A DNA stretch of 6,236 bases, taken from assembly GCA_017628595.1 (NCBI GenBank), contig JAGBYV010000088.1, positions 1-6,236 of the forward strand. The letters run 5' to 3'. Positions 1-5,669 of the stretch are shown in pieces. The stretch comes from Alistipes sp. (GTDB taxonomy: Bacteria; Bacteroidota; Bacteroidia; Bacteroidales; Rikenellaceae). The position numbers and the translations under genes were made by a program. Below the pieces are notes generated by a model. It ran no database searches. It had not been told where the DNA came from and worked only from the letters and a program-made list of their open reading frames with translations. The stretch's first letter is position 1. Each line of letters opens with the position of its first letter.

Positions 1-336
1 CTGATGGATGAGGGTGTGGCGCAGCTCTTCACATCGTCGCTTAACGGTCGCAAGATTATAGGTACGGTGGGTCAGTTGCAGTTTGAAGTTATACAGTACC
101 GTCTGGAACACGAGTATGGTGCGAAGTGTCGCTGGGAGCCTATCTCAATTCACAAGGCTTGCTGGATCGAGAGCGACAACGCCGAGCAGCTGGCCGACTT
201 CAAGCGTCGCAAGCACTCGAACATGGCTGTCGACAAGCACGGTCGCGATGTATTCCTCGCCGACACAAGCTACGCCCTGGCATTGGCACAGGAGAACTTT
301 AAGGATATTCGTTTCCACTTCACATCGGAGTTTTAA
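1..336 (+). CDS. prfC: Peptide chain release factor 3 (RF3), C-terminal part; 5' end outside window
   Basis: RF3 is a cytoplasmic translational GTPase that helps recycle RF1/RF2 from the ribosome after termination. Only the last 111 codons are present. The frame is open from base 1 and ends at TAA 334-336, so the ATG at 4-6 is an internal methionine and not the start. The visible part matches the C-terminal domain of RF3: an early GVAQLF stretch, then GTVGQLQFEVIQYRL (E. coli RF3 has a similar GAVGVLQFDVV segment), a RWEP/CWIE segment, the FKRRKHSNMAVD stretch, and a final ALAQENFKDIRFHFTSEF that parallels the E. coli ending. The GTPase domain and G motifs lie upstream of the window. The gene is closed by a hairpin about 18 bp after the stop and converges on the M28 peptidase gene. 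Identification is by family resemblance and is strong. Confidence 0.95.
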   Translation: MMDEGVAQLFTSSLNGRKIIGTVGQLQFEVIQYRLEHEYGAKCRWEPISIHKACWIESDNAEQLADFKRRKHSNMAVDKHGRDVFLADTSYALALAQENFKDIRFHFTSEF

Positions 337-353
337 TTCCGTTGTAAGCAAAT

Positions 354-396
354 AAAAAAGAGGTTGCCGAACTATTGTTGGGCAACCTCTTTTCTT
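354..396. terminator. Bidirectional intrinsic terminator between prfC and the M28 peptidase gene
   Basis: A perfect 13-bp stem (356-368 with 381-393, AAAAGAGGTTGCC against GGCAACCTCTTTT) encloses a 12-nt loop. An A-run precedes it and a T-rich run follows it, so it can serve both convergent genes: prfC from the left and the peptidase from the right. The left arm shares the 13-mer AAAAAAGAGGTTG with the terminator at the right edge of the window. Confidence 0.9.
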
Positions 397-432
397 ATAT
401 AGACTCAAAAAATGTATAATAAGAGAGTTTTT

Positions 433-1692
433 CTACTTATACTGCTCCACAAAATCGGTAATTAGCTTAAACGTTGGCTCATAACTGTCGAAGTATGCGT
501 TGCTCCACGAGTCGAGTACGGTGTGATAGTAGGCAAATGCATCGCCACCCTCATTCTCCAAGAAGATACAGGGCACACCGCGCTGCGCAAAGGGATAGTG
601 GTCGCTATTGCCCGCCAGCTCGCCACGGTTAAGGCTCTTGAAGTAGCGGTTCTTGCCGTTTAATTGCTCCATCAGGTGGAATCCCTCCATACCAGGGTCG
701 CTCACCTCGCAATACTGCACGGGGTTGTTATCGCCAATCATATCGAGGTTAAAGAGATACTTAATCTGCTGCAAAGGAGCCATCGGATGCTCGGCATACC
801 ACTCCGAGCCACGCAGGTTGGCATCCTCGCCAGAGAAGGCTATAAAGTACATATCGTACTCGGGCTGATGCTTGGCATAGTGCGCCGCGAGTGTTACGAT
901 AGCCGCCGTACCCGAGGCGTTGTCGTGCGCTCCAGGATAATAAACCTTCTTGCCCAGTACGCCCAGATGGTCGTAGTGCGCCGTAAAGACGTAGCACGCA
1001 TCGTGGCGCTTACCCTCAACCTTGGCTATTACGTTAAAGCACTCATAACCCTGCAGGAACTCATTCTCGATGTCGATAGTTACGCTCTTGGCAGCCTTGG
1101 GGAATGACGACGACACCCATATCATAGGCTTCTCAATAACGCGCTCGCCATAGGCCTTGTAGAATTTGAGCACCTCATCGCTCCACGTGTAGATAAGACC
1201 GGCATTCTGACAACCCTCCTTACTCTGCAGGCGACGGAAATCCTCGGCATGCTTGTAGGTAAAGAAGAAGTCGCACACCACAAAGGCATCCTTATTTTCG
1301 GGACGTGCCAGGTCGGCAAAAATCTTGTTCGAATCGTAGTTTAGGGTATCAATGTAGTAGAGGGGGTATGTACCCTTGCCACCGGGCGAGTACTCACGCA
1401 TCACGAACTCAATGCCCGCCTCCAACTCTCGGCCATCGACCGATACGGACATCTTGCCCGGGAAGGTGTTGATATCGAGCTTGAAGGGCTGGCATACAAC
1501 CTCATCCACTCCCGCCTTGCGGAACTCCTTTTCCAAATAGCGTCCCGCCTTGTTGGCTCCATCGTAGGCGTAGCCGCGACCGCGATACTTGGCACTGCTT
1601 AGCTCCTTGATAATCTTCTTGTAGTGCGTCATATCCTGCGCCGAAACCGTGCATGCGACGCACATCAGAAATAGAAATAACAGTTTTCTCAT
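433..1692 (-). CDS. Secreted M28-family zinc metallopeptidase (probable aminopeptidase)
   Basis: This is a 419-residue exported peptidase, probably periplasmic, that would use two zinc ions to hydrolyse peptide bonds, most likely from the N-terminus as in other M28 enzymes. The N-terminus has a basic start, a hydrophobic core and VSA|QD at residues 16-20, which suggests signal peptidase I cleavage after Ala18. The catalytic domain begins near residue 218. The M28 metal and catalytic set is visible in order: H239 and D241 (AHYDHLG), D257 (AHDNASG), E289-D290 (SGEDANLRGS), D317 (NLDMIG) and H390 (YYHTVLD). SDHYPF at 363-368 is also typical of the family. At the usual Glu-Glu pair this protein has Glu-Asp; the second residue is a metal ligand and Asp can plausibly do that job. 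The region from about 20 to 217 may include a PA-like insert but is not clearly recognisable. The ATG at 1690-1692 follows directly after a plausible promoter and gives a good signal peptide. The gene is monocistronic, convergent with prfC and divergent from the membrane protein/HTH unit. Substrate specificity cannot be read from the sequence. Confidence 0.9.
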   Translation of the reverse strand: MRKLLFLFLMCVACTVSAQDMTHYKKIIKELSSAKYRGRGYAYDGANKAGRYLEKEFRKAGVDEVVCQPFKLDINTFPGKMSVSVDGRELEAGIEFVMREYSPGGKGTYPLYYIDTLNYDSNKIFADLARPENKDAFVVCDFFFTYKHAEDFRRLQSKEGCQNAGLIYTWSDEVLKFYKAYGERVIEKPMIWVSSSFPKAAKSVTIDIENEFLQGYECFNVIAKVEGKRHDACYVFTAHYDHLGVLGKKVYYPGAHDNASGTAAIVTLAAHYAKHQPEYDMYFIAFSGEDANLRGSEWYAEHPMAPLQQIKYLFNLDMIGDNNPVQYCEVSDPGMEGFHLMEQLNGKNRYFKSLNRGELAGNSDHYPFAQRGVPCIFLENEGGDAFAYYHTVLDSWSNAYFDSYEPTFKLITDFVEQYK

Positions 1693-1728
1693 ATTTTAAT
1701 AGTATTATATTCGGTGATATACTCTGCT

Positions 1729-1736
1729 CAAAAGTA
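1729..1736 (-). promoter_or_regulatory. Candidate Bacteroidetes -7 element for the M28 peptidase gene
   Basis: Read on the minus strand this is TACTTTTG, an exact match to TAnnTTTG, 36 bp before the ATG. No good TTTG-type -33 element sits about 19-20 bp upstream, so the assignment rests on the -7 box and its position. It predicts a leader of roughly 30 nt. Confidence 0.5.
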
Positions 1737-1795
1737 ATCATTTTCCTCCGTAGTTGATAGAACACTAAAGAATTTTGCTTTTTTTATCAAAGTTA

Positions 1796-1827
1796 TTTGT
1801 CTTTTTGTAAAGTTTGCTTTACATTTG
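1796..1827 (+). promoter_or_regulatory. Promoter of the membrane protein/HTH operon (-33 TTTG, -7 TACATTTG)
   Basis: TTTG at 1796-1799 and TACATTTG at 1820-1827 are separated by 20 bp. This fits the Bacteroidetes primary-sigma consensus (TTTG, about 19-21 bp, TAnnTTTG). Transcription should begin near 1831-1835, giving a leader of about 50 nt. That leader is unusually poor in G, carries AACCTAAA twice (1851-1858 and 1863-1870), and has no Shine-Dalgarno sequence ahead of the ATG at 1884. Confidence 0.75.
1806..1823. promoter_or_regulatory. Perfect inverted repeat in the promoter: candidate operator of the HTH regulator
   Basis: TGTAAAG (1806-1812), a TTTG spacer, then CTTTACA (1817-1823) form an exact 7-bp inverted repeat. 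It fills the space between the -33 and -7 boxes and covers the first four bases of the -7 element. A dimeric repressor bound here would block RNA polymerase. The co-transcribed Cro/CI-type protein is the obvious candidate ligand, giving negative autoregulation. The repeat and its position are seen directly; the partner and the sign of regulation are inferred. Confidence 0.65.
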
Positions 1828-1883
1828 CATTACCCAACGAAGAGCAACCCAACCTAAAGTTAAACCTAAAACCCAACCGAACT

Positions 1884-2300
1884 ATGAAAACATGGCTTCT
1901 ACCCCACCCCTGCAAGAAAGCGGGACAGGTACTACTTTTTGTGATGCTCGCTTTGATCTTTTCAAGCATCTACATCGAGTCGGCGCTCTTTCAGCGCAGC
2001 TCATGGCTTATGATCGCAGCCCAGATTGCAATCTACGTCGCAATAGTTATGATGAGCATCTCACGCGAGAAGGATGAGGATGAGATGACATCGTCGCTGC
2101 GCGGTCGTGCACTGAAAGAGGTTGGTTACTGCTTGCTCGTTATCTACGCCCTCTCTCAAATTATAGAGGTGGCTATGGGCGAACAACCCTATATACTACG
2201 CGACGAGGAGTTGATCACTCCCTTCCTTGCATGGGTAGCCTACTACTGTCGTTTTGAGGGACTCCTCAAACGCTCACGCAAAAGAGAGTTCACGCTATGA
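1884..2300 (+). CDS. Small multi-pass membrane protein paired with an HTH regulator
   Basis: This is a 138-residue inner-membrane protein of unknown function. Hydrophobic segments lie at about residues 15-35, 41-60 and 80-98, with a weaker one at 109-124, so three or four membrane spans are likely. Between the second and third is a charged segment, SREKDEDEMTSSLRGRALKE (59-78). An acidic EKxEDE-type loop followed by an arginine-containing helix is, to my recollection, a recurring feature of small membrane proteins encoded next to YozG-like HTH regulators. I chose the ATG at 1884 (MKTW). The frame extends upstream to a TTG at 1797, but that codon lies inside the promoter. The stop codon overlaps the start of the next gene (ATGA), so the two products are probably translationally coupled. 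A reasonable inference is that the membrane protein senses something or modulates its regulator, but nothing in the sequence identifies a signal. No enzyme motif is visible. Confidence 0.8.
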   Translation: MKTWLLPHPCKKAGQVLLFVMLALIFSSIYIESALFQRSSWLMIAAQIAIYVAIVMMSISREKDEDEMTSSLRGRALKEVGYCLLVIYALSQIIEVAMGEQPYILRDEELITPFLAWVAYYCRFEGLLKRSRKREFTL

Positions 2301-2497
2301 AAAACACCATCCGAGTAGCTCGTGCCGAGCAACGAATGACACAACAGGAGCTGGCCGATAAAGTAGATGTCAGCCGTCAGACCATCAACGCCATCGAGAG
2401 CGGCAAGTTCGTGCCCTCGACCGTGCTGGCGCTGAAGATAGCCCGCGAGTTTGGCAAGGCGGTAGAAGATATTTTCCAACTCGAAGAGGAGGATTAA
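2297..2497 (+). CDS. Cro/CI (XRE) family helix-turn-helix regulator, YozG-like
   Basis: This 66-residue cytoplasmic DNA-binding protein is a single HTH_3 domain with almost nothing else. Helix 2 is TQQELADKV (15-23), the turn is DV, and the recognition helix is SRQTINAIE (26-34). These are followed by the family-typical ESGKFVPS and the closing helices through FGKAVEDIFQLEEED. The pattern of SRQTINAIE followed by a VEDIF ending is the hallmark of short YozG-like regulators. It lacks a ligand-binding domain, so any signal must come from dimerisation, abundance or a partner; the upstream membrane protein is the natural candidate. The ATG at 2297 overlaps the preceding TGA by four bases (ATGA). 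It most likely binds the inverted repeat at 1806-1823 and controls its own operon. Other targets are unknown. The family assignment is very secure. Confidence 0.95.
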   Translation: MKNTIRVARAEQRMTQQELADKVDVSRQTINAIESGKFVPSTVLALKIAREFGKAVEDIFQLEEED

Positions 2498-2544
2498 AAA
2501 GTTTTATTCGCCCATCACTAAAAAATCACAAGTGCGAGAACAAA

Positions 2545-2568
2545 AAAGGCGGCCCGAAGGTCGCCTTT
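2545..2568 (+). terminator. Hairpin terminator after the HTH gene
   Basis: A 10-bp stem pairs 2545-2554 with 2559-2568 (AAAGGCGGCC against GGTCGCCTTT, one G-U pair) around a CGAA loop, 48 bp after the regulator's stop. The U-run is short (TTT, then GATATT), so termination may be incomplete. Its right arm ends only 8 bp before the first readable codon of the beta-barrel remnant. Confidence 0.7.
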
Positions 2569-2576
2569 GATATTGA

Positions 2577-2903
2577 ATCGATTTCGAGAGTTACTATACG
2601 ACCAGCTCGCTGATGGGTAACATCGAGATGGCCGCAACGGGCAATATGAATCTATTCCTTAAGAAGAGCCTCTTCTACCAAAAGATGACCATTTCGCTCG
2701 GCCTTAATAATATTGTTGCGCCTAAGGCTCGCTCTTACATCAAGGAGGATGAGTTCACAAGCCGCACCGAGCGTACCGGCGCTATGCTTTGTCGCTACGC
2801 CTCGTTCGCGATCCAATACAGGTTCAACTCTGGTAAGCGATTCAACGCAAAATCTATCGAGAGCGGATCACAGGAGGATCTGATGCGTTTGGGTGGCTAC
2901 TAA
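2577..2903 (+). pseudogene. 5'-truncated remnant of an outer-membrane beta-barrel (TonB-receptor-like) protein gene
   Basis: This open stretch of about 108 codons encodes only the C-terminus of a large outer-membrane barrel of the OMP_b-brl_3 type. Visible marks are alternating amphipathic strands, NLFLKKSLFYQKMTISLGLNN (starting about residue 22 of the readable stretch), the penultimate strand SFAIQYRFNSGKRFNAKS, and the tail ESGSQEDLMRLGGY, which resembles the ends of full-length Bacteroidales homologues of several hundred residues. An in-frame TGA at 2574-2576 closes the frame upstream. Readable barrel sequence continues 5' of the ATG at 2613 (ESYYTTSSL), so that ATG is not a natural start and has no ribosome binding site. 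No promoter, signal peptide, CarboxypepD-like domain or plug is present. The remnant sits directly behind the terminator of the HTH operon. It is probably untranslated debris from a deletion or from insertion of the HTH unit. The lack of internal stops suggests the event is not ancient. Confidence 0.75.
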
Positions 2904-2926
2904 ACCCGCACATACAACCGCAAACA

Positions 2927-2959
2927 AAATAGGGGACTGCAATAGTCCCCTAATTTTTT
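2927..2959. terminator. Intrinsic terminator between the barrel remnant and the GH20-like gene
   Basis: A 9-bp stem pairs 2930-2938 with 2944-2952 (TAGGGGACT against AGTCCCCTA) around a 5-nt GCAAT loop and is followed by a run of T (2954-2959). An AAAAT run on the left also gives a short U-run for minus-strand transcripts. It therefore serves the GH20-like gene, which ends at 2970, and probably the former barrel gene as well. Confidence 0.85.
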
Positions 2960-2969
2960 ACTCTAAATA

Positions 2970-4094
2970 TTACCGCATAGCCGCGGCCAGCTGGTCGATG
3001 CCATTGAGAATCTTTTGCAGGCTCTCGTCCTTATCCACGCTTGTCTCCCAGGTGGCCATCATAAAGCCCATAAGGCGCTCGCTGGCGATATTCGCACGAC
3101 CAAACTGCACGAGCTTGCCCATCACATCATCGGCACCAATGCCGAGCTGGCGACGCTTCCAGCCCGCCCAGTTAGAGCCGCAGGGCACCTGATCGAAGCC
3201 CGCCGCCTCCAACTTATGATATGCCTTCACGATGACAGCATCGGAGGTGGTGTTGGTCTCGGCGTCAAAGCCGCCGTATGCCTCGTCGTAAAACCAATTC
3301 TGCTGAATAACACTCTTGGGGCAACGCTCGTAGAACTCCTCGTTGTGCCAGCCGTAGTCGCTCCACATCCAGGCTCGGGCACCGTGCTTCTCGACTTCTG
3401 CGACGATATGCAGAAAATCGCGCCACCAATACTCGCCCTTACGCGCACAGATATACTGCGAGGTCTGATCCTCCTGAAAAGCGGCACGCTCCTCGTCGAG
3501 GCCGATATGGAAGAATCGCGGACCACCAAAAATCTCAACCACATCGCGTATGACATCCTCGCACATACGATAATAGGGCTTCGACGACACCATATGCGAG
3601 TAGTCGCCCATCCAGCCGTTGTGCGAGGTCGAGAAATTGAGCTTCGGGATAGCCTCAATGCCTCGCTCGTTCATATACTTTATCTCGGCACGCATCTTCT
3701 CCACGCTCCAAGTGCCCTCAACAGCCAGCTCGGGGTGGCTGGGGTATTGCAGGCCTTCGCCCAGGTCGATGACTATCATATTTATGCCTGCGGCAGCGGC
3801 GTAATCGACCACCTGACGCCAGCGCTCGTCGCTCCAGGCAATCGAGAGCCTTGGCTTCATCGTCAGCGTCTCGATACTCTCGGGCGAGAGGGCTCCCATA
3901 TGCTCGGTGGGATAGTCGCACCACATATTGCGACCCAAATGAAGCAGCACGGCGCGTATGTCGCCCGTCGGGGCGGTAACCGTCTGCGGGTCGGTCTTGG
4001 GGATTCGACTACCCTTACTCTTGGCGCAACTCACACCAATGCCCAAAGCCGCCAAACCTATGGCCGACTGGTAGATAAACTCTTTTCTCTTCAT
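2970..4094 (-). CDS. Probable lipoprotein with a GH20-like (beta-N-acetylhexosaminidase-type) TIM barrel
   Basis: This 374-residue exported protein is probably a glycoside hydrolase acting on a hexosamine-containing glycan. The start MKRKEF followed by a hydrophobic run and GVSC places Cys23 as a likely lipidation site, although Gly at -3 is not ideal. KRKEF resembles a weak, non-canonical Tat motif. The barrel begins near residue 46. GH20-like landmarks follow: an arginine after the first strand (HLGRNMW, R55); GINMIVIDLGEG (103-114); the helix and strand VEKMRAEIKYMNERGIEAIP (131-150), which corresponds to the family's rgIevIPe region; and HIGLDEE with H196, D200 and E201, equivalent to the GH20 HxGxDE catalytic pair. 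Trp-rich segments (MWSDYGWH 243-250, WAGW 309-312, ATWET 347-351) could line a sugar pocket. There is no N-terminal alpha/beta GH20b domain, and the length is shorter than classical enzymes. The residues after Cys23 (AKSKG) are basic rather than acidic, so surface export is not suggested. The divergence leaves substrate, and even activity, uncertain. No SusC/SusD genes are nearby. Confidence 0.7.
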   Translation of the reverse strand: MKRKEFIYQSAIGLAALGIGVSCAKSKGSRIPKTDPQTVTAPTGDIRAVLLHLGRNMWCDYPTEHMGALSPESIETLTMKPRLSIAWSDERWRQVVDYAAAAGINMIVIDLGEGLQYPSHPELAVEGTWSVEKMRAEIKYMNERGIEAIPKLNFSTSHNGWMGDYSHMVSSKPYYRMCEDVIRDVVEIFGGPRFFHIGLDEERAAFQEDQTSQYICARKGEYWWRDFLHIVAEVEKHGARAWMWSDYGWHNEEFYERCPKSVIQQNWFYDEAYGGFDAETNTTSDAVIVKAYHKLEAAGFDQVPCGSNWAGWKRRQLGIGADDVMGKLVQFGRANIASERLMGFMMATWETSVDKDESLQKILNGIDQLAAAMR

Positions 4095-4165
4095 AGTATG
4101 CAGGTTTTGGAATTAGGTCAAAACGACAATATAATATAAATATAATCATTTTTATTACAAAAAAC

Positions 4166-4193
4166 TGTAAAGATCGCTTGCTATTTTGTAAAG
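4166..4193. repeat. Two direct TGTAAAG half-sites 21 bp apart upstream of the GH20-like gene
   Basis: TGTAAAG occurs at 4166-4172 and 4187-4193, start-to-start 21 bp, about two helical turns. It is the same 7-mer that forms the arms of the inverted repeat at 1806-1823. The second copy extends to a 13-bp identity, TTTTGTAAAGTTT, with 1803-1815. Neither copy has a good inverted partner, and the region is AT-rich, so chance is possible. Confidence 0.35.
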
Positions 4194-4320
4194 TTTATTA
4201 ATTAATATATCAGAGGAAGTACCAAAAAGCGGGGAAATATAAATCTGGTAAATCCCACGTTAATCTTTTTGGCCTTTTCAAAACTGCACTACTAATTATA
4301 TGGACGAATTTAAGGAATTA

Positions 4321-4403
4321 TTTGGAAAATGCCAAAAATGTTGAGGTTAAATGGTTTAACTGTGTTTGGAAAGGCCTATCGGGTAGGATTTGGAATGTTG
4401 AGG
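4321..4403. repeat. Short interspersed direct repeats (TTTGGAA and AATGTTGAGG)
   Basis: TTTGGAA appears at 4321-4327, 4365-4371 and 4389-4395. AATGTTGAGG appears at 4337-4346 and 4394-4403. In the last copy the two words are fused. The pattern suggests a partly duplicated segment. No function is evident. Confidence 0.45.
4346..4360. repeat. Small perfect palindrome GTTAAA-TGG-TTTAAC
   Basis: Six-base perfect arms flank a 3-bp spacer. It is too weak as an RNA hairpin to be a terminator and has no U-run. It could be a protein-binding site or a chance event in AT-rich sequence. Confidence 0.35.
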
Positions 4404-4434
4404 ATGATTGTACCGCATAAAGTATATTAATTTT

Positions 4435-5652
4435 TTAGACGCGGTCTACTATCAAGAGCGATGAATCGCCATACGACAGGAATCTAAAATCATTCTCCAG
4501 CGCGTAGTCATACATCCGTCGCCAATCGTCACCAATATAGGCCGACACGAGCAGCAGCAGTGTAGATTTGGGCTGGTGGAAGTTGGTGATGATGCGCTTT
4601 ACGATGCGGAAACGGAAGCCGAGGGGCGTAATCATAATCTGTGTCGAGGCCTTCAGGCGATCCACGCCCTCATGCTTCATATACTCAATCAACTCCTCCA
4701 GCATCTCACGTCCCGAGTACTGCGCAGGGATATCGTATGCCTCCCACTGCCCTATCGTGCGATCCGTATCGGGATTGCCACTCTGATTTATGCGCCACGC
4801 CAATACGGGCAACGACTCCAGCGTTCGCACCGAGGTGGTACCCACAGCCGTAACATCACCTTCGTGCGCAAGCAGTCGCTCCAGCAGCGAGAGTGTAACC
4901 TCGAAGTGTTCGGTATGCATAGGGTGCTCGGCGGCATTATCGCTCTTCACGGGCAGGAAGGTCCCCGCACCAACGTGCAGTGTAACCTCGCCAAAATCAA
5001 ACCCTGAGGCACGCATCTGCTCAATCATCGCATCGGTAAAGTGCAGACCAGCCGTAGGTGCTGCCACAGAGCCCTCGAACTTGGAATATACGGTTTGGTA
5101 ACGCGTAAGGTCAATGGCCTCGCTGTCGCGATTGAGATATGGCGGGATGGGAATATGGCCCAGATACTCCAGCAACTGACCAAACGTAAGATCCAGATCC
5201 CACTCAAAACGAACGATATGCTCTCTTACGCCTCGCTCAACGAGCGTTGCTCGCAACGAGCAGGGAGCTCCTTCATAATCGAAGTTGATTGCAATGTGTC
5301 CCTGCTTCCACTTCTTCACTCCACCCACAATGCAGCTCCACTCACAGCAGCCCTTCACCGCAAAAGCACGCTCATAGTCCGATGGAGAGTGAGGCTCAAG
5401 ACAGAAGACCTCGATGCGTGCACCCGACTCCTTGTGCATAATCAGACGGGCACGGATAACACGAGTATTATTAAATACCAGCATCGATCCCGCAGGCAGA
5501 TGCTCGGCTAGTGAACGGAAGTGGCTCTTAGTGATTTCGCCATTGCGATAGATGAGCAGTTGCGAGTCGCTACGCTCCGCCAGGGGGAACTTGGCAATGC
5601 GCTCATCGGGCAATGGATAGTCGAAATCGTTGATATCTATATGTCGTTGCAT
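4435..5652 (-). CDS. queA: S-adenosylmethionine:tRNA ribosyltransferase-isomerase (queuosine synthesis)
   Basis: QueA transfers and isomerises the ribosyl group of S-adenosylmethionine onto preQ1 at tRNA position 34, making epoxyqueuosine-tRNA. This is the penultimate step of queuosine synthesis and is cytoplasmic. In the 405-residue product the family landmarks are all present: FDYPLPDERIAKFPL near the start, FNNTRVIRARL (60-70), IPIPPYL (167-173), YQTVYSKFEGSVAAP (185-199) with TAGLHF after it, LHVGAGTFLPV (225-235), and ITNFHQPKSTLLLLVSAY (355-372). The length exceeds the roughly 345-355 residues usual in Proteobacteria but is normal for Bacteroidetes forms. I chose the ATG at 5650-5652 (MQRHIDIND). 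A GTG six codons upstream overlaps the -7 promoter element and so lies outside the expected transcript. The gene is divergent from the DUF4332 gene. No other queuosine genes are in the window, so it seems to be transcribed alone. Identification is certain. Confidence 0.97.
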   Translation of the reverse strand: MQRHIDINDFDYPLPDERIAKFPLAERSDSQLLIYRNGEITKSHFRSLAEHLPAGSMLVFNNTRVIRARLIMHKESGARIEVFCLEPHSPSDYERAFAVKGCCEWSCIVGGVKKWKQGHIAINFDYEGAPCSLRATLVERGVREHIVRFEWDLDLTFGQLLEYLGHIPIPPYLNRDSEAIDLTRYQTVYSKFEGSVAAPTAGLHFTDAMIEQMRASGFDFGEVTLHVGAGTFLPVKSDNAAEHPMHTEHFEVTLSLLERLLAHEGDVTAVGTTSVRTLESLPVLAWRINQSGNPDTDRTIGQWEAYDIPAQYSGREMLEELIEYMKHEGVDRLKASTQIMITPLGFRFRIVKRIITNFHQPKSTLLLLVSAYIGDDWRRMYDYALENDFRFLSYGDSSLLIVDRV

Positions 5653-5669
5653 AATCTTCAATTTTCGCA

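Larger units (their letters stand above)
4095..4434. other. 340-bp AT-rich intergenic gap without a convincing gene
   Basis: The gap lies between two minus-strand genes, downstream of queA and upstream of the GH20-like gene. I find no exact TAnnTTTG on the minus strand ahead of the GH20-like gene; TATATTTA at about 4133-4140 is a one-mismatch candidate with poor -33 spacing. No strong terminator follows queA: a weak CCTA/TAGG hairpin at 4375-4387 lacks a U-run. The gap holds short repeats and a palindrome (listed separately) and a 14-codon plus-strand reading frame at 4300-4344 that I do not call a gene. It could be an unusually long leader, a small RNA locus or eroded sequence. Confidence 0.5.

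Noticed and set aside
664..1107. 147-codon plus-strand open frame inside the M28 peptidase gene
   Set aside because: It is antisense to the catalytic domain and shows no domain, promoter or start context.
1797..1883. Upstream TTG start extending the small membrane protein by 29 residues
   Set aside because: This codon lies inside the promoter, before the expected transcript start, and the added residues are not conserved-looking. The ATG at 1884 is preferred.
1884..2497. Membrane protein/HTH pair as a toxin-antitoxin system
   Set aside because: The membrane protein has three or four spans and a conserved-looking charged loop, unlike small type I or type II toxins. The regulator lacks an antitoxin C-terminal tail. 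Nothing positive supports toxicity.
2613..2903. Barrel fragment as an intact 96-residue gene starting at ATG 2613
   Set aside because: Barrel-like sequence continues in frame upstream of this ATG, and there is no promoter, ribosome binding site or signal peptide, so a truncated remnant is the better reading.
3015..4139. Long plus-strand open frame of 374 codons, opposite the GH20-like gene
   Set aside because: It runs antisense across almost the whole GH20-like gene. Its translation is rich in His, Leu and Ala with no recognisable domain, while the minus-strand frame has a signal peptide and GH20 motifs. It is a by-product of codon bias.
4300..4344. 14-codon reading frame (MDEFKELFGKCQKC) in the intergenic gap
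   Set aside because: It has a CxxC ending and an ATG, but no ribosome binding site or exact promoter nearby, and it is far too short to separate from chance.
5041..5511. 156-codon plus-strand open frame inside queA
   Set aside because: It is antisense to conserved QueA sequence and has low-complexity, unrecognisable translation.
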